From: UBA1731 sp964567665
Lineage (GTDB): Bacteria > Verrucomicrobiota > Kiritimatiellia > RFP12 > UBA1067
Direction of reading: 5' to 3'
NCBI GenBank assembly: GCA_964567665.1
Contig: CAZMNN010000028.1
Span: forward strand, 1-29,994
DNA length: 29,994 bases
Shown here: positions 15,094-24,076 of the stretch, in pieces
Layout: every line of letters starts with the position of its first letter
Numbering within the stretch: the stretch's first letter is position 1
Translations under genes and position numbers: made by a program
Notes under the pieces: model-generated
Told to the model about the DNA's origin: nothing
What the model saw: the letters and a program-made list of their open reading frames with translations, nothing else
Database searches by the model: none

Positions 15094-18000
15094 ATGAGAA
15101 TGTGCGGACTTGCGGCGGTCGTTTTCTGCGGAGGTGCGGTTTGCGGTGCTTTTGCGGAAACGGTGAATGTGCCTTCGGGACAAACGGTGACCCGAACTGT
15201 CGCTTTGACGGAAAACCTTGTAAAGACAGGCGATGGCACATATGTGCTGTCGACGGCAAGCGGCAGTTTTTCGGGAACGATCGACATTCAGGGCGGTGTT
15301 CTTGAAATGGCGAACACCGATGGCATTGGTTCGGCGGAGTCACTCACCGTCGCCAACGGTGCACAGTTCAGGATCTCCGCTGTGAAGGATAAACTCTTTC
15401 CAGTGACGCATTTCACCATTGCCGGCGATGGCCCGGACGGGAAGGGCGCAATATACTCGACTGCCACCGAGAGGTGTATATGCCTGATGAATGGCAGATT
15501 GACGCTTGCGGCCGATTCCACGGTGACGTTCTCCGGATACTTTCAGGCGGTAGGTAGAGCTTATGACAGCAGCTCTCCATCTGGGGCAATATGGGATTTT
15601 GGCGGGTACGACCTTACCCTTGTGACGCCACAGGGAATTGAGCTTTACACGGGAATGGTATTTGAAAATCCAGGCAACATCAACCTGAAAGGCACGATGA
15701 CGCTGTCTCGCAGTTCGTCGATAGGCGGATCCGCCGAGAACTCCATTGTTCTCTCGGAGCGCGGAAGCAAACTACAGTTTTACTGTTTTCCCGAAAAGTT
15801 CCCGTGGACGATAGATCTGAAGGAGGACGGAACGGTATCCGCTGCCGGACTGGACAATCCTGAATCGCAGTTTCTTTCGTTGGTTGGACCGGTGAAACTC
15901 TCGCCGGGGAAGCGTCTCAATCTGCTGGCCGGCGGACCGACATATAGGATGTATGTTGGCGGTACGATTCTTGGTGGCGGCGGTGGCGCTTCCATCCTTG
16001 CGGAGGTGGGGCGGTTCTTCGTCACAAACAGGGTGAACGACTTTGAGGCCGATCTGGTTGCGGCGAATCAGGGCAAGCTGATTTTCGCCAGCAAGGAAAC
16101 TTTTCCGAAGAAGGTGGATAGCATGAAGAACCGGTGCAACTGGGGTGCAAGGACAAGCACAATCGCATTTGACATGTCTCCGGGAGGATGGTCAGCTGAA
16201 GAGGTGCATGAAGTGATGGATTCCGTACATATGGATGCAAGTAATGACGATTCAGGAGTGTATGAAGGTGCGCCGTCTGTATATGTGCCCGCCGGTGTGG
16301 AATTTGTGGACGAAACGGATATAGCAGAGGGCAAGACCATCAGAATGTGTGGTGACGGTACGTATGTGCTGAAGGGTCGTGTGCCGGAAAGCGTTGAACT
16401 CAGGAACGATGGCGGCGGTCGCCTGATTGCAACACCGAAGAATGACGGAACAGCACCGGTTGTCACGAACTATTTTACCGGGACAGGCGAGATTGTGCTC
16501 AAGGATGCAGGAACCGTAACCGTGGACAGGGAGAAATGCGAATATCTTCAGATGTACTCAGGTGTTCAAGACGCAATCGGCAGAGTCGCAATCGAAGGGG
16601 GTACAAGATGGTTGAGCATCCCATTGAATAAGGATGGCAGGGCATACTATACCCATATCACCCCCGAAGCGGCAGGAGGAAAGCACAGAGGGGGTCTCTC
16701 CGTGCTTGAACTTCGCGACGGCGCGTACATGAACGCAATCGTGGAAGTCGGATTGCTTTCGGGAACGCAGCTTGATGCGTTTTATGTCCGTGGCGGCAGA
16801 TACGTAATGCCAGCCAACAACAATACCATCTATCTCGGATTGGCGTCTCGTGGCTATTGGGAGATTTCCGGCGGCAGTGCCTGTTTCAGCAACCGCGTCT
16901 TCATGTCCAGAAATCCGATGGATACGTCGTCACGCAACAACATCAGTTTCGGAAGCACGGATGCACCCGCCACCGGCTTCATCGTGCGTGGTGGGGAATG
17001 CTCGTTCGCAAAGGATGCTGAGTTGACGATCGGTCTAAACGGAAATGCGTTCTACTATCAGGACGGCGGCACTTTTTCGATTGAGCAGAAGGGGATTTCT
17101 GTGAATGCGCCGCTTTCCTGGGAGAGTCCCGAACACAACTGGACAGGCCATGTCGCAGCGGTGGCCATTGATGGCGGAATGATGTCTGCGGCGTCGGAAA
17201 TCGTGCTTGGTGGACGCACGAACGGCACTGCCTATCTCAACGTCAATTCCGGCGGGGTGCTTTCCGTGCCGAAGATCAGGTGCGGACTCAAGCCGGAATC
17301 CGGCAGAAAATCGTATGTCGGATTCAATGGCGGAGTGTTCAAGGCAAACAAGTCCGGGGACATACTGTCGACTGGCGACTATGCACCTGATAGCGTGACG
17401 GTGTACAAGGACGGCCTGACAGTTGACACGGCGGGGTACGACATTTCCGTCTCAGTTCCGCTTGAAGGTGCGACCGGGCTTGGTGTAACCGGGTTGTCGA
17501 TTCCTGATAACATGCCGACGAACGGATATCTCGGCCCGCACATGGTGTTCATAAAAGGAGGGTCAGGCGTCGGCGCACTCGCTATTCTCGATGTCAACAC
17601 CACCAACAATACGCTGCGTGGCGTCCGCGTTGTCTCGCCGGGTTTCGGATATGCGCACGGTGATGAGATCACTGCCCTTGCGAAGGACGGTTCGTATGTG
17701 GATGGTGATCCGACAAGGCGTTTTGGCGAATACGCGTGTGGGGTCGCACTTGGCGACCAGGCGGGTGGCGGTCTTGTCAAGCGCGGGGCGGGCAGCCTTA
17801 CGCTGAAGGCCGCCGCGACGTACATAGGCTCCACTGTGGTGGAGGAGGGTACGCTCGTCTTTGGCGTCGCGAACGCCTTGAGCAACCCTGAGATAGTGTG
17901 CAGAGGCGGCATTGTCGCAACGGCAGACGGGATTGCCTACCAATCCGGACTTGAGTTCGATGTGTCCGCGCTGACGGATGAACACACGCGATACGTGATT

Positions 18001-18123
18001 GCAAGGAACTGGACGGGCGGCACCGGATGCGTCAAGAATCTCGCTGACAGGTTCTCGGCGAAAGTTCGCGGTGGCAACCTTACGGTTTCGAGGGACTACG
18101 GCATGACAGTGGTGGTAAGGTAG
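15094..18123 (+). CDS. Autotransporter-associated beta-strand repeat surface protein
   Basis: A protein of about 1009 residues with a signal peptide (MCGLAAVVFCGGAVCGAFA, cleavage after AFA). The body is a Gly/Asn/Thr-rich beta-helix. KTGDGTYVLSTASGSFSGTIDIQGGVLEM near the start and VKRGAGSLTLKAAATYIGSTVVEEGTLVF near the end are autotransporter-associated (PATR) repeats, and between them are GGR/GG turn-rich blocks. It has no C-terminal beta-barrel and no PEP-CTERM or LPxTG signal; it ends TVSRDYGMTVVVR. It is therefore secreted or surface-held by another route. The strong ribosome site AAGGAGGAG lies before ATG 15094. Downstream, a DUF4091 lipoprotein gene begins 30 bases after its stop, which suggests a shared role on the cell surface. 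Function unknown. Confidence 0.82.
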   Translation: MRMCGLAAVVFCGGAVCGAFAETVNVPSGQTVTRTVALTENLVKTGDGTYVLSTASGSFSGTIDIQGGVLEMANTDGIGSAESLTVANGAQFRISAVKDKLFPVTHFTIAGDGPDGKGAIYSTATERCICLMNGRLTLAADSTVTFSGYFQAVGRAYDSSSPSGAIWDFGGYDLTLVTPQGIELYTGMVFENPGNINLKGTMTLSRSSSIGGSAENSIVLSERGSKLQFYCFPEKFPWTIDLKEDGTVSAAGLDNPESQFLSLVGPVKLSPGKRLNLLAGGPTYRMYVGGTILGGGGGASILAEVGRFFVTNRVNDFEADLVAANQGKLIFASKETFPKKVDSMKNRCNWGARTSTIAFDMSPGGWSAEEVHEVMDSVHMDASNDDSGVYEGAPSVYVPAGVEFVDETDIAEGKTIRMCGDGTYVLKGRVPESVELRNDGGGRLIATPKNDGTAPVVTNYFTGTGEIVLKDAGTVTVDREKCEYLQMYSGVQDAIGRVAIEGGTRWLSIPLNKDGRAYYTHITPEAAGGKHRGGLSVLELRDGAYMNAIVEVGLLSGTQLDAFYVRGGRYVMPANNNTIYLGLASRGYWEISGGSACFSNRVFMSRNPMDTSSRNNISFGSTDAPATGFIVRGGECSFAKDAELTIGLNGNAFYYQDGGTFSIEQKGISVNAPLSWESPEHNWTGHVAAVAIDGGMMSAASEIVLGGRTNGTAYLNVNSGGVLSVPKIRCGLKPESGRKSYVGFNGGVFKANKSGDILSTGDYAPDSVTVYKDGLTVDTAGYDISVSVPLEGATGLGVTGLSIPDNMPTNGYLGPHMVFIKGGSGVGALAILDVNTTNNTLRGVRVVSPGFGYAHGDEITALAKDGSYVDGDPTRRFGEYACGVALGDQAGGGLVKRGAGSLTLKAAATYIGSTVVEEGTLVFGVANALSNPEIVCRGGIVATADGIAYQSGLEFDVSALTDEHTRYVIARNWTGGTGCVKNLADRFSAKVRGGNLTVSRDYGMTVVVR

Positions 18124-18153
18124 ACAATATCTTTGAGTGGAGGAACGACAAGA

Positions 18154-20508
18154 ATGGTACAGCACGAAATCAAGGCGTTCGGTTTGGCGATGGGGTGCAT
18201 GGCGGTGGCGCTTGCCGTCTCCGGATGCAGGAACAGGGAGACGACGGCCTCGGAATTCATGGCAGGCGCAATTGTCATAGACGGCACGGCTGCCGGTTTG
18301 GGCGCGGAACGCAACTCCGAACCCATCCGCACGGAACTCGATCTCGCAAAAGTCTTGAAGAGCGCATCCGGCGTGAAGACAAAGACGAAGGTGACGGAAA
18401 AGGGGATCGAGGTCAAGTACGTGAAGTTCGACTCCACCGACGCAACGAGATGGGCCGGAATATACTTTGAACTTCCGGACTGTTCACCGTACGACGAGAT
18501 TGAGATTGTTGTCACGCCCGGATATGGACGCTATGATTCGCTCACCATCGGACTGCGCGACGATCGCGGATACACGTTCGGGATAAACCATTCGGGGAAC
18601 CACCTGAATGAAGAGAAGCATACGTATTCGCTGCGCAAGTTCGACTTCTCAACGGCAAAGGAGCCATATGACCCGTCCAGAGTGAAAGGTGCGAGCTTCT
18701 ACACCCGTTGCCCTGCGGAGGACAGTTGCTTCTACGTAAAGAGCATACGTCTCGTGAACCGTCTTCCGGAGCGGTGCGCGGAGCTTTCGTCGGGATTCAG
18801 GGCCATCGGCGAAGATGGTCTGGCGGACGAGGCGGCTGCGCTTCCCTCTGATGTCGCAGCAGGACGCCTTGACGCAAAGGCGGCGAGAATGCGCCTGGAC
18901 GAACTGACAGAGCTGAAGGCATCGAAAATCCGTGCGCTTTGGCGGGCGGAATCGGTCAGACGGTATCCGTCGTCGTCATTGGCAATTGGATGGATTGACG
19001 GGTACGAGAAGGTGCGGCCTGCCGGCGAGAGGTTCATCGGCTTCATGCCGTCCTTCGGCGAAGTGAGAACCGTTCTTGCACGGGGTGAGCGAGAAGGTGT
19101 GCAGGTGCTGTGCCTCGCTCCTGAAGACCGTACGGTGCAAGATGTTCGCATCGAGGCCGGGGTGTTCCGGAACGAAGCGGGCGACGAACTGCCGCCCGTT
19201 TCTGCGGCGCCGGTCGGGCGCATCTCCGTTGTGCGCACTAAGGCGTCGAGCGACGCTCTCGGTGAGCACTTCGACCCGATATGCGAATTCACGAATTCCG
19301 TAGACGTTGTGTCGAACGGGTGCATACAGGCGTTTCACGTGCGTTTCGCCGCCACACCGGAGACCGTTCCCGGCGTGTATCGCGGAACGCTGCGCGTGTC
19401 ATCCGGCGACGGCGCTTCGGCAGAAATCCCTGCGGCGGTGCGCGTGTCGTCTGTGACGCTGCCGGTCAAGGCATCGCTGCGCACGGCGACATCCGTCTAT
19501 GGATCGGATGCGATGGGCAGCCACAAGAGGGAGTTTGAACTGTGGATGCTGAAGAACTACCGGCTCAATCCGTTCTCGATATATTCCGGGAACATGACGA
19601 TGACGCCAAAGCTGCAGCCGGTTTCCGACTATGTGGCGGCAATGCCGTACGGGCTGTCGTTCGTGCCGGTTCTCTACCTTGAGCGTCCGGCGGAGGCCTA
19701 CCGCTTCTCGCCTGACTCCACCAACCACACAAAGGACACGTGGCGCATAGACCTGACCCCTGAACAGCGGAAGGTGTACAATGCCCACTTCAAGAAGGCG
19801 TACCTTGAAACACTCCGCCGCCGTGTGCCGGAGATCAAGGCCGCCGGGCTGTGGGACATTGCCGCATGCTACTGCTTCGATGAAGCGCCGAACGACGAGT
19901 TTGAGGCGATGAAGGATCTCACCGATGCGATCCGCGCCGAGTTCCCGGACATGAAATTCATCTCCACGCTTTTCGACGCCTCGTGCGGAGTGGGCGAGAA
20001 CTCCATCACGGCGAAAAGCATGAACGAGTGGATGCCTTCAACCGGTTCGTACAACTACACCGTCGCCAAGGCGGCGAGGGCTCTCGGACACAAGGTGTGG
20101 TACTACACGATCACCTGCGACATCGACTGCACCGCGCTCTCCGACATCCGCGCAGAGCTTGGGACGCGGGCATTCGCGCTTGAGGTGGACGGGTGGCTCG
20201 TGTGGACGGTCTCGCGCTGGTACGGCAACAAGCCGATATCCTCATCCGGCGTCACCGGATGGAATCCGGAAAGCTTCCCCGGATACAACGGCGGCGGATC
20301 GTATTTTGCGATCGCTTCGGACGGCACGTTCCTGCCTACGCTCCGCGCCGAGGCGATGCGTGACGGCATTGAGGATCATGCGCTTCTCACACTTGCGCGA
20401 GATGCCGGCGCGGGACATGGGTTCACGCACGACGAAAGCCACCGGTTCACCGCCGCCGAGCAGCGCAAGGCCAGACTTCGCGCATTCGATGCGCTTGAGC
20501 GGCGATAG
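18154..20508 (+). CDS. DUF4091 domain lipoprotein (glycoside hydrolase-like)
   Basis: About 784 residues. Signal peptide with lipobox (VALAVSGC) predicts a lipoprotein, probably outer-membrane. A first beta-sandwich domain (about residues 40-200, with YFELPDCSPYDEIEIVV) resembles a carbohydrate-binding module. A helical linker and an Ig-like region follow (MPSFGEVR..., FRVRFAATPETVPGVYRGTLRVSS). The C-terminal half is the DUF4091 TIM-barrel-like domain: LWDIAACYCFDEAPNDEFEAMKDL (a likely acidic active-site pair), then VWYYTITCDIDCTAL and DGWLVWTVSRWYGN, LRAEAMRDGIEDHALL. DUF4091 proteins are suspected glycosidases; substrate unknown. ATG 18154 fits the signal peptide; GGAGG lies ten bases upstream. 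Likely cotranscribed with the upstream surface protein. Confidence 0.8.
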   Translation: MVQHEIKAFGLAMGCMAVALAVSGCRNRETTASEFMAGAIVIDGTAAGLGAERNSEPIRTELDLAKVLKSASGVKTKTKVTEKGIEVKYVKFDSTDATRWAGIYFELPDCSPYDEIEIVVTPGYGRYDSLTIGLRDDRGYTFGINHSGNHLNEEKHTYSLRKFDFSTAKEPYDPSRVKGASFYTRCPAEDSCFYVKSIRLVNRLPERCAELSSGFRAIGEDGLADEAAALPSDVAAGRLDAKAARMRLDELTELKASKIRALWRAESVRRYPSSSLAIGWIDGYEKVRPAGERFIGFMPSFGEVRTVLARGEREGVQVLCLAPEDRTVQDVRIEAGVFRNEAGDELPPVSAAPVGRISVVRTKASSDALGEHFDPICEFTNSVDVVSNGCIQAFHVRFAATPETVPGVYRGTLRVSSGDGASAEIPAAVRVSSVTLPVKASLRTATSVYGSDAMGSHKREFELWMLKNYRLNPFSIYSGNMTMTPKLQPVSDYVAAMPYGLSFVPVLYLERPAEAYRFSPDSTNHTKDTWRIDLTPEQRKVYNAHFKKAYLETLRRRVPEIKAAGLWDIAACYCFDEAPNDEFEAMKDLTDAIRAEFPDMKFISTLFDASCGVGENSITAKSMNEWMPSTGSYNYTVAKAARALGHKVWYYTITCDIDCTALSDIRAELGTRAFALEVDGWLVWTVSRWYGNKPISSSGVTGWNPESFPGYNGGGSYFAIASDGTFLPTLRAEAMRDGIEDHALLTLARDAGAGHGFTHDESHRFTAAEQRKARLRAFDALERR

Positions 20509-20545
20509 AAGGGTTGGTGAGGGGCGATGCCCACGCTGCGGCGAT

Positions 20546-20557
20546 TTATGGTAAAAT
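20546..20557 (+). promoter_or_regulatory. Extended -10 promoter before the M24 gene
   Basis: TTATGGTAAAAT: a TAAAAT hexamer (20552-20557) preceded by ATGG (extended -10), without a good -35. The leader to the ATG at 20656 is about 90 bases and contains TGTCTG (20595-20600) pairing with CAGACA (20611-20616). Confidence 0.5.
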
Positions 20558-20655
20558 AGGGCGCATTGGGTTTAGGAGCAGATGTCATGTGGGATGTCTG
20601 ACCCTGGGCGCAGACAGAGAATCTATCTAACGTAAAATCAGAAAGGAAAGAGAAG

Positions 20656-21834
20656 ATGGCTCGCATTCAGATACCTGTGGAGGAGTTCAAGGAGCGCGTC
20701 GCCCGTGCGGCGAAACTGGTGGCCGAGAAGGGCCTGGACGTTCTGGTGGTCAACGGCTCAGAGGCCGACTATGCGGATACGCGGTATTTCTCGAATTTCT
20801 GGCCGGTGTTCGAGCGTTGCGGCATCGCGATCGCCGCGAACGGCGAAGCGGCTTTGATGGTCGGACCGGAATCGCAGGTATTCGCCGGCGACTTCAGCTG
20901 GATGGATCGCATCTGCGTTGTGTACCAGTACCGCGAGAGCGCGAATCCGGCATACCCCGAACTCAAGAGCGAAACGTACCGCGACGTCTTCAAGAAGCTT
21001 GGCGTCACGGGGGACAGCATCAAGATCGGCGTTGCGGCGAAGCTCAACACGAACGTCGTGCAGTATGACGGCATCCGCGAGTGCTATCCCAACGCGCAGA
21101 TCGTCTGGGCGGATGACATCATGCTCGCACTCCGTCGCATCAAGAGCGACAACGAGATCGCCTGCATCCGCGAGGCCGCTCGCATCACCGACCTTGCAAC
21201 GAAGGCTGTCATGGCGGAGTTGCGGCCCGGCAAGACGGAGCTTGAGCTGGTCGGCGTTGCGCAGAAGTGCATCTACGAGAACGGTGCGGAGTACGAGGGG
21301 CTTCCGATGTACTGCTTCTCCGAGAAGTCCACGCGCCATGCGATTTCCCGTTCGAGCTACAAGCCGATCGAATACGGCGACATCGTGCAGCTGAACCTCT
21401 CCGCGAAGATCTGCGGCTATTCGCCGTCCATTGGCCTTCCCGTCTGCTGCGGAAAGCTTACGCCCGAAAAGCGCGATCTCGTGCAGTTCGGCCTTGACGC
21501 CCACTACTGGACCGAGGAGCATCTCAAGCCCGGCATTCTCGCTTCGCAGGTCGCCAAGGACTTCATCAAGTTCTACGAGGATCATGGCCGCCGCGCCAAC
21601 TACTTCTACGGCCCGTGCCACGGCACCGGTCTCATCGAGGTCGAGGCTCCCTGGATGGAGACAAGCTCAGACTACGAACTCATGCCCAACATGACGTTCC
21701 AGATCGACACCTTCGTCACGTCGCCGACGTTCGGTCTACGCTGGGAGAAGCCGATCGCCATCACCAAGGACGGATGCCAGAACCTTGCGCCGTCCCAGAT
21801 CGGCACGAACGGCCCGATTGAGGTCGAGTGCTGA
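20656..21834 (+). CDS. M24 family peptidase/creatinase-like protein
   Basis: A 392-residue pita-bread-fold protein with the creatinase N-terminal domain (residues 1-150) and the C-terminal M24 domain. In metal-dependent M24 peptidases the first Asp ligands are spaced 11 apart; here they are Asn247 and Ser258 (GDIVQLNLSAKICGYSPS). The third ligand His322 is kept in CHGTGL, and the Glu of the MTFQID segment is replaced by Asp. RHAISRS keeps the substrate-side His. Creatinase itself is a metal-free member with LN at the same place, so this is more probably a creatinase-like amidinohydrolase or an inactive relative than an aminopeptidase. GAAAGGAAAGAG lies before ATG 20656. A creatininase-family gene follows after a terminator. 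Confidence 0.8.
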   Translation: MARIQIPVEEFKERVARAAKLVAEKGLDVLVVNGSEADYADTRYFSNFWPVFERCGIAIAANGEAALMVGPESQVFAGDFSWMDRICVVYQYRESANPAYPELKSETYRDVFKKLGVTGDSIKIGVAAKLNTNVVQYDGIRECYPNAQIVWADDIMLALRRIKSDNEIACIREAARITDLATKAVMAELRPGKTELELVGVAQKCIYENGAEYEGLPMYCFSEKSTRHAISRSSYKPIEYGDIVQLNLSAKICGYSPSIGLPVCCGKLTPEKRDLVQFGLDAHYWTEEHLKPGILASQVAKDFIKFYEDHGRRANYFYGPCHGTGLIEVEAPWMETSSDYELMPNMTFQIDTFVTSPTFGLRWEKPIAITKDGCQNLAPSQIGTNGPIEVEC

Positions 21835-21845
21835 CATTGACGCGG

Positions 21846-21886
21846 AAGGCTTGGCATCGGAACTGTTCTGTGCCAAGCCTTCTTCG
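21846..21886 (+). terminator. Terminator after the M24 gene
   Basis: AAGGCTTGGCA (21846-21856) and TGCCAAGCCTT (21871-21881) pair over 11 bases around a 14-base loop. The sequence after the stem is CTTCG, so the U tract is weak. It lies 11 bases past the stop of the M24 gene. Confidence 0.65.
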
Positions 21887-21947
21887 CGTTGACCGCCGTC
21901 ATGCCGCGTCCGCAGACTTTAACGCAGAAGAAGAAAGGGACTTTCAG

Positions 21948-22691
21948 ATGAGATACGAGTTGATGAGGCCGAGCCAGATCCGTGAAGCCATCAAGAAACG
22001 CACACCGGTGGTGCTTCCGCTTGGCGTGCTTGAATACCACTCCGAGCATCTTCCCGTGGGCATGGATACGCTTGCGGTGGAACGTGCCCTCCATGAATAC
22101 GAGAAGGAGGCCGAGGTCGTGATACTTCCGAGCTTCTACTGGGGCGCGTCATCGCGTGCGGTTGCGCCATGCGAGGGTCGCGGCTCAATCCCGGTGGATT
22201 CGCAGGCTCTTGTCCCGATCGCCCGTCAGATATTTCGCGGCCTCCTTGACGTGGGATTCCGCAACATCCACACGTTTGTGCATCACCAGAGCGAGGATTT
22301 CAGCGCCGGAATGCCGACTGACCTTGCGTTCCGTCTCGCGAGCCGCCAGGTGATCATGGAGTTTCTTGAGGAGAAGAAGGGTGACGGATGGTGGGGCGAT
22401 CCGTCGTCTGCGGCGTACTACACCGACCACACCAATCTTGACGCCAATCCGTTCATCTGGATCCAGAACCATGCCCTGATGGACGCGAAGGTGCTTGCGA
22501 AGTATCCGTTCGACCACGCGGGCGAGGGTGAGACGTCGCTTATGATGTCGCTCTGCCCTGATACAGTGAACATGGATGAATTCGACAAGACCGCCTGGTA
22601 TGCACAGTCTGCGCTCAAGGCGTCGAAGGAGACGGGCGACGGAGGTGTCGCCATGATTCTCGACCATTTCCGCCGTGTGTTCGGCCGGTGA
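21948..22691 (+). CDS. Creatininase family protein
   Basis: A 247-residue protein of the creatininase/FAPy-deformylase amidohydrolase family. LPLGVLEYHSEHLPVGMDT is the first metal motif (E, H and D ligands; the family usually has GSxEQHGPHLP). HTFVHHQSEDF stands where most members have NGHGGN and is divergent, though it keeps a His and a Glu. HAGEGETSLMMSL is the final conserved metal-binding block. Creatininase opens creatinine to creatine; other members act on formamido or cyclic amides. ATG 21948 follows AAAGGGA with seven bases spacing. The upstream neighbour is creatinase-like, so the two may act on related guanidino compounds, but specificity cannot be read here. Confidence 0.82.
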   Translation: MRYELMRPSQIREAIKKRTPVVLPLGVLEYHSEHLPVGMDTLAVERALHEYEKEAEVVILPSFYWGASSRAVAPCEGRGSIPVDSQALVPIARQIFRGLLDVGFRNIHTFVHHQSEDFSAGMPTDLAFRLASRQVIMEFLEEKKGDGWWGDPSSAAYYTDHTNLDANPFIWIQNHALMDAKVLAKYPFDHAGEGETSLMMSLCPDTVNMDEFDKTAWYAQSALKASKETGDGGVAMILDHFRRVFGR

Positions 22692-22729
22692 TTTGACGAT
22701 ACGAAAAGACTACAGAGAATATACATCAG

Positions 22730-24076
22730 ATGAATACGGTTCTGATCGGTTCACAGTGGGGTGACGAGGGAAAAGGCAAGGTCATTGACGTCCTTACGGA
22801 CAAGGCCGACCTGGTAGTTCGCTATCAGGGCGGCTCCAATGCCGGGCATACTGTCATTGCTGAAGGCAAAAAGCGTGTGCTCAGGCTGATTCCGAGCGGG
22901 ATCCTCCATGACGGCAAGGTCTGCATAATCGGCAACGGCGTGGTGATGAACCCGCTCGACCTTATCGAGGAGATCGAGGCCATGCGGGCGACAGGCGTTG
23001 AACCGAATGGGCGTCTTTTCATCTCCACGCGCACCCAGATGGTGATGCTGTACCACAGGGCGCTGGACAAGGCGGAGGAGGCCGCGCGCGCACCCGGAAA
23101 GAAGATCGGAACGACGGGGCGCGGCATCGGCCCCGCCTACGCGGCGAAGGTCTCCCGCACCGGTCTGCGCTGCGGCGATATGCTTGCGCCGAACTTCCTC
23201 GACCTTGTGCGCGAACAGGTGGAGGAGACGAACGCCAAGCTCCGTATGCTCAAGAGCGAGCGTGTGGACGATGGCGATGAGATTGAGGTGCCTGGCTGCA
23301 CCGTCAAGGACTACCGTCTGGACGCCGATGAACTTGTTGCCATCTACAGGACGGTGCAGGAGAAGCTTGCTCCGTATGTACGGGACACCGTTCCGATGTT
23401 GCACGAGGCGAAAAAGGCCGGCAAGTCCATCCTGCTTGAAGGCGCACAGGGCACAATGCTCGACATCGACTTCGGCACATACCCGTTTGTGACGTCGTCG
23501 AATCCGACGTCTGGTGGCGCCTGCATCGGATCAGGACTGTCGCCGCGTGACATCGACTGCGTGGTTGGCGTGGTGAAGGCGTATACGACGCGTGTCGGAG
23601 AAGGCCCGTTCCCGACGGAGCTGTACAATGCGGTGGATATGCTGGACGAGGACGGCAGGATCATGGCTGAACGCGGACACGAGTTCGGCGCAGTCACGAA
23701 GCGTCCGCGCCGCACAGGTTGGTACGACGCCGTCATCGCCCGCTATGCGCAGCAGGTAAACGGAGTAGACTACTGGGCGCTGACGAAGCTCGACGTGATG
23801 GACGTGTTCCCGAAGATCAAGATCTGCGTTGCGTACGAACTGGACGGGAAGCGCATAGACTACATTCCGTCCTCAGCCTCGGAACTTGCGCGTGTGAAGC
23901 CGATATACGAGGAGATGGACGGATGGATGTGCGAGACGTCCAACATCACGCGGATGGAGGATCTGCCGCCGAAGGCGAAGGCGTATGTCGACAGGCTTGT
24001 GGAGCTTTCCGGCGGCAAGCTGGGAATCCTCTCGATCGGCCCTGCCCGTGAATCCACGTTGCGCATAGCGTTATGA
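22730..24076 (+). CDS. purA: Adenylosuccinate synthetase
   Basis: A 448-residue cytoplasmic enzyme that makes adenylosuccinate from IMP, aspartate and GTP in AMP synthesis. The P-loop SQWGDEGKGKVID lies at residues 8-20, GGSNAGHTV near 36, and IGTTGRGIGPAYAAKVSRTGLR is the IMP-binding block. EGAQGTMLDIDFGTYPFVTSSNPTSGG and ITRMEDLPPKAKAYVD are also canonical. Length is typical (about 430). It overlaps cdsA by four bases (ATGA). A short AT-rich spacer of 38 bases separates it from the creatininase gene; no clear promoter is seen there. Confidence 0.97.
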   Translation: MNTVLIGSQWGDEGKGKVIDVLTDKADLVVRYQGGSNAGHTVIAEGKKRVLRLIPSGILHDGKVCIIGNGVVMNPLDLIEEIEAMRATGVEPNGRLFISTRTQMVMLYHRALDKAEEAARAPGKKIGTTGRGIGPAYAAKVSRTGLRCGDMLAPNFLDLVREQVEETNAKLRMLKSERVDDGDEIEVPGCTVKDYRLDADELVAIYRTVQEKLAPYVRDTVPMLHEAKKAGKSILLEGAQGTMLDIDFGTYPFVTSSNPTSGGACIGSGLSPRDIDCVVGVVKAYTTRVGEGPFPTELYNAVDMLDEDGRIMAERGHEFGAVTKRPRRTGWYDAVIARYAQQVNGVDYWALTKLDVMDVFPKIKICVAYELDGKRIDYIPSSASELARVKPIYEEMDGWMCETSNITRMEDLPPKAKAYVDRLVELSGGKLGILSIGPARESTLRIAL

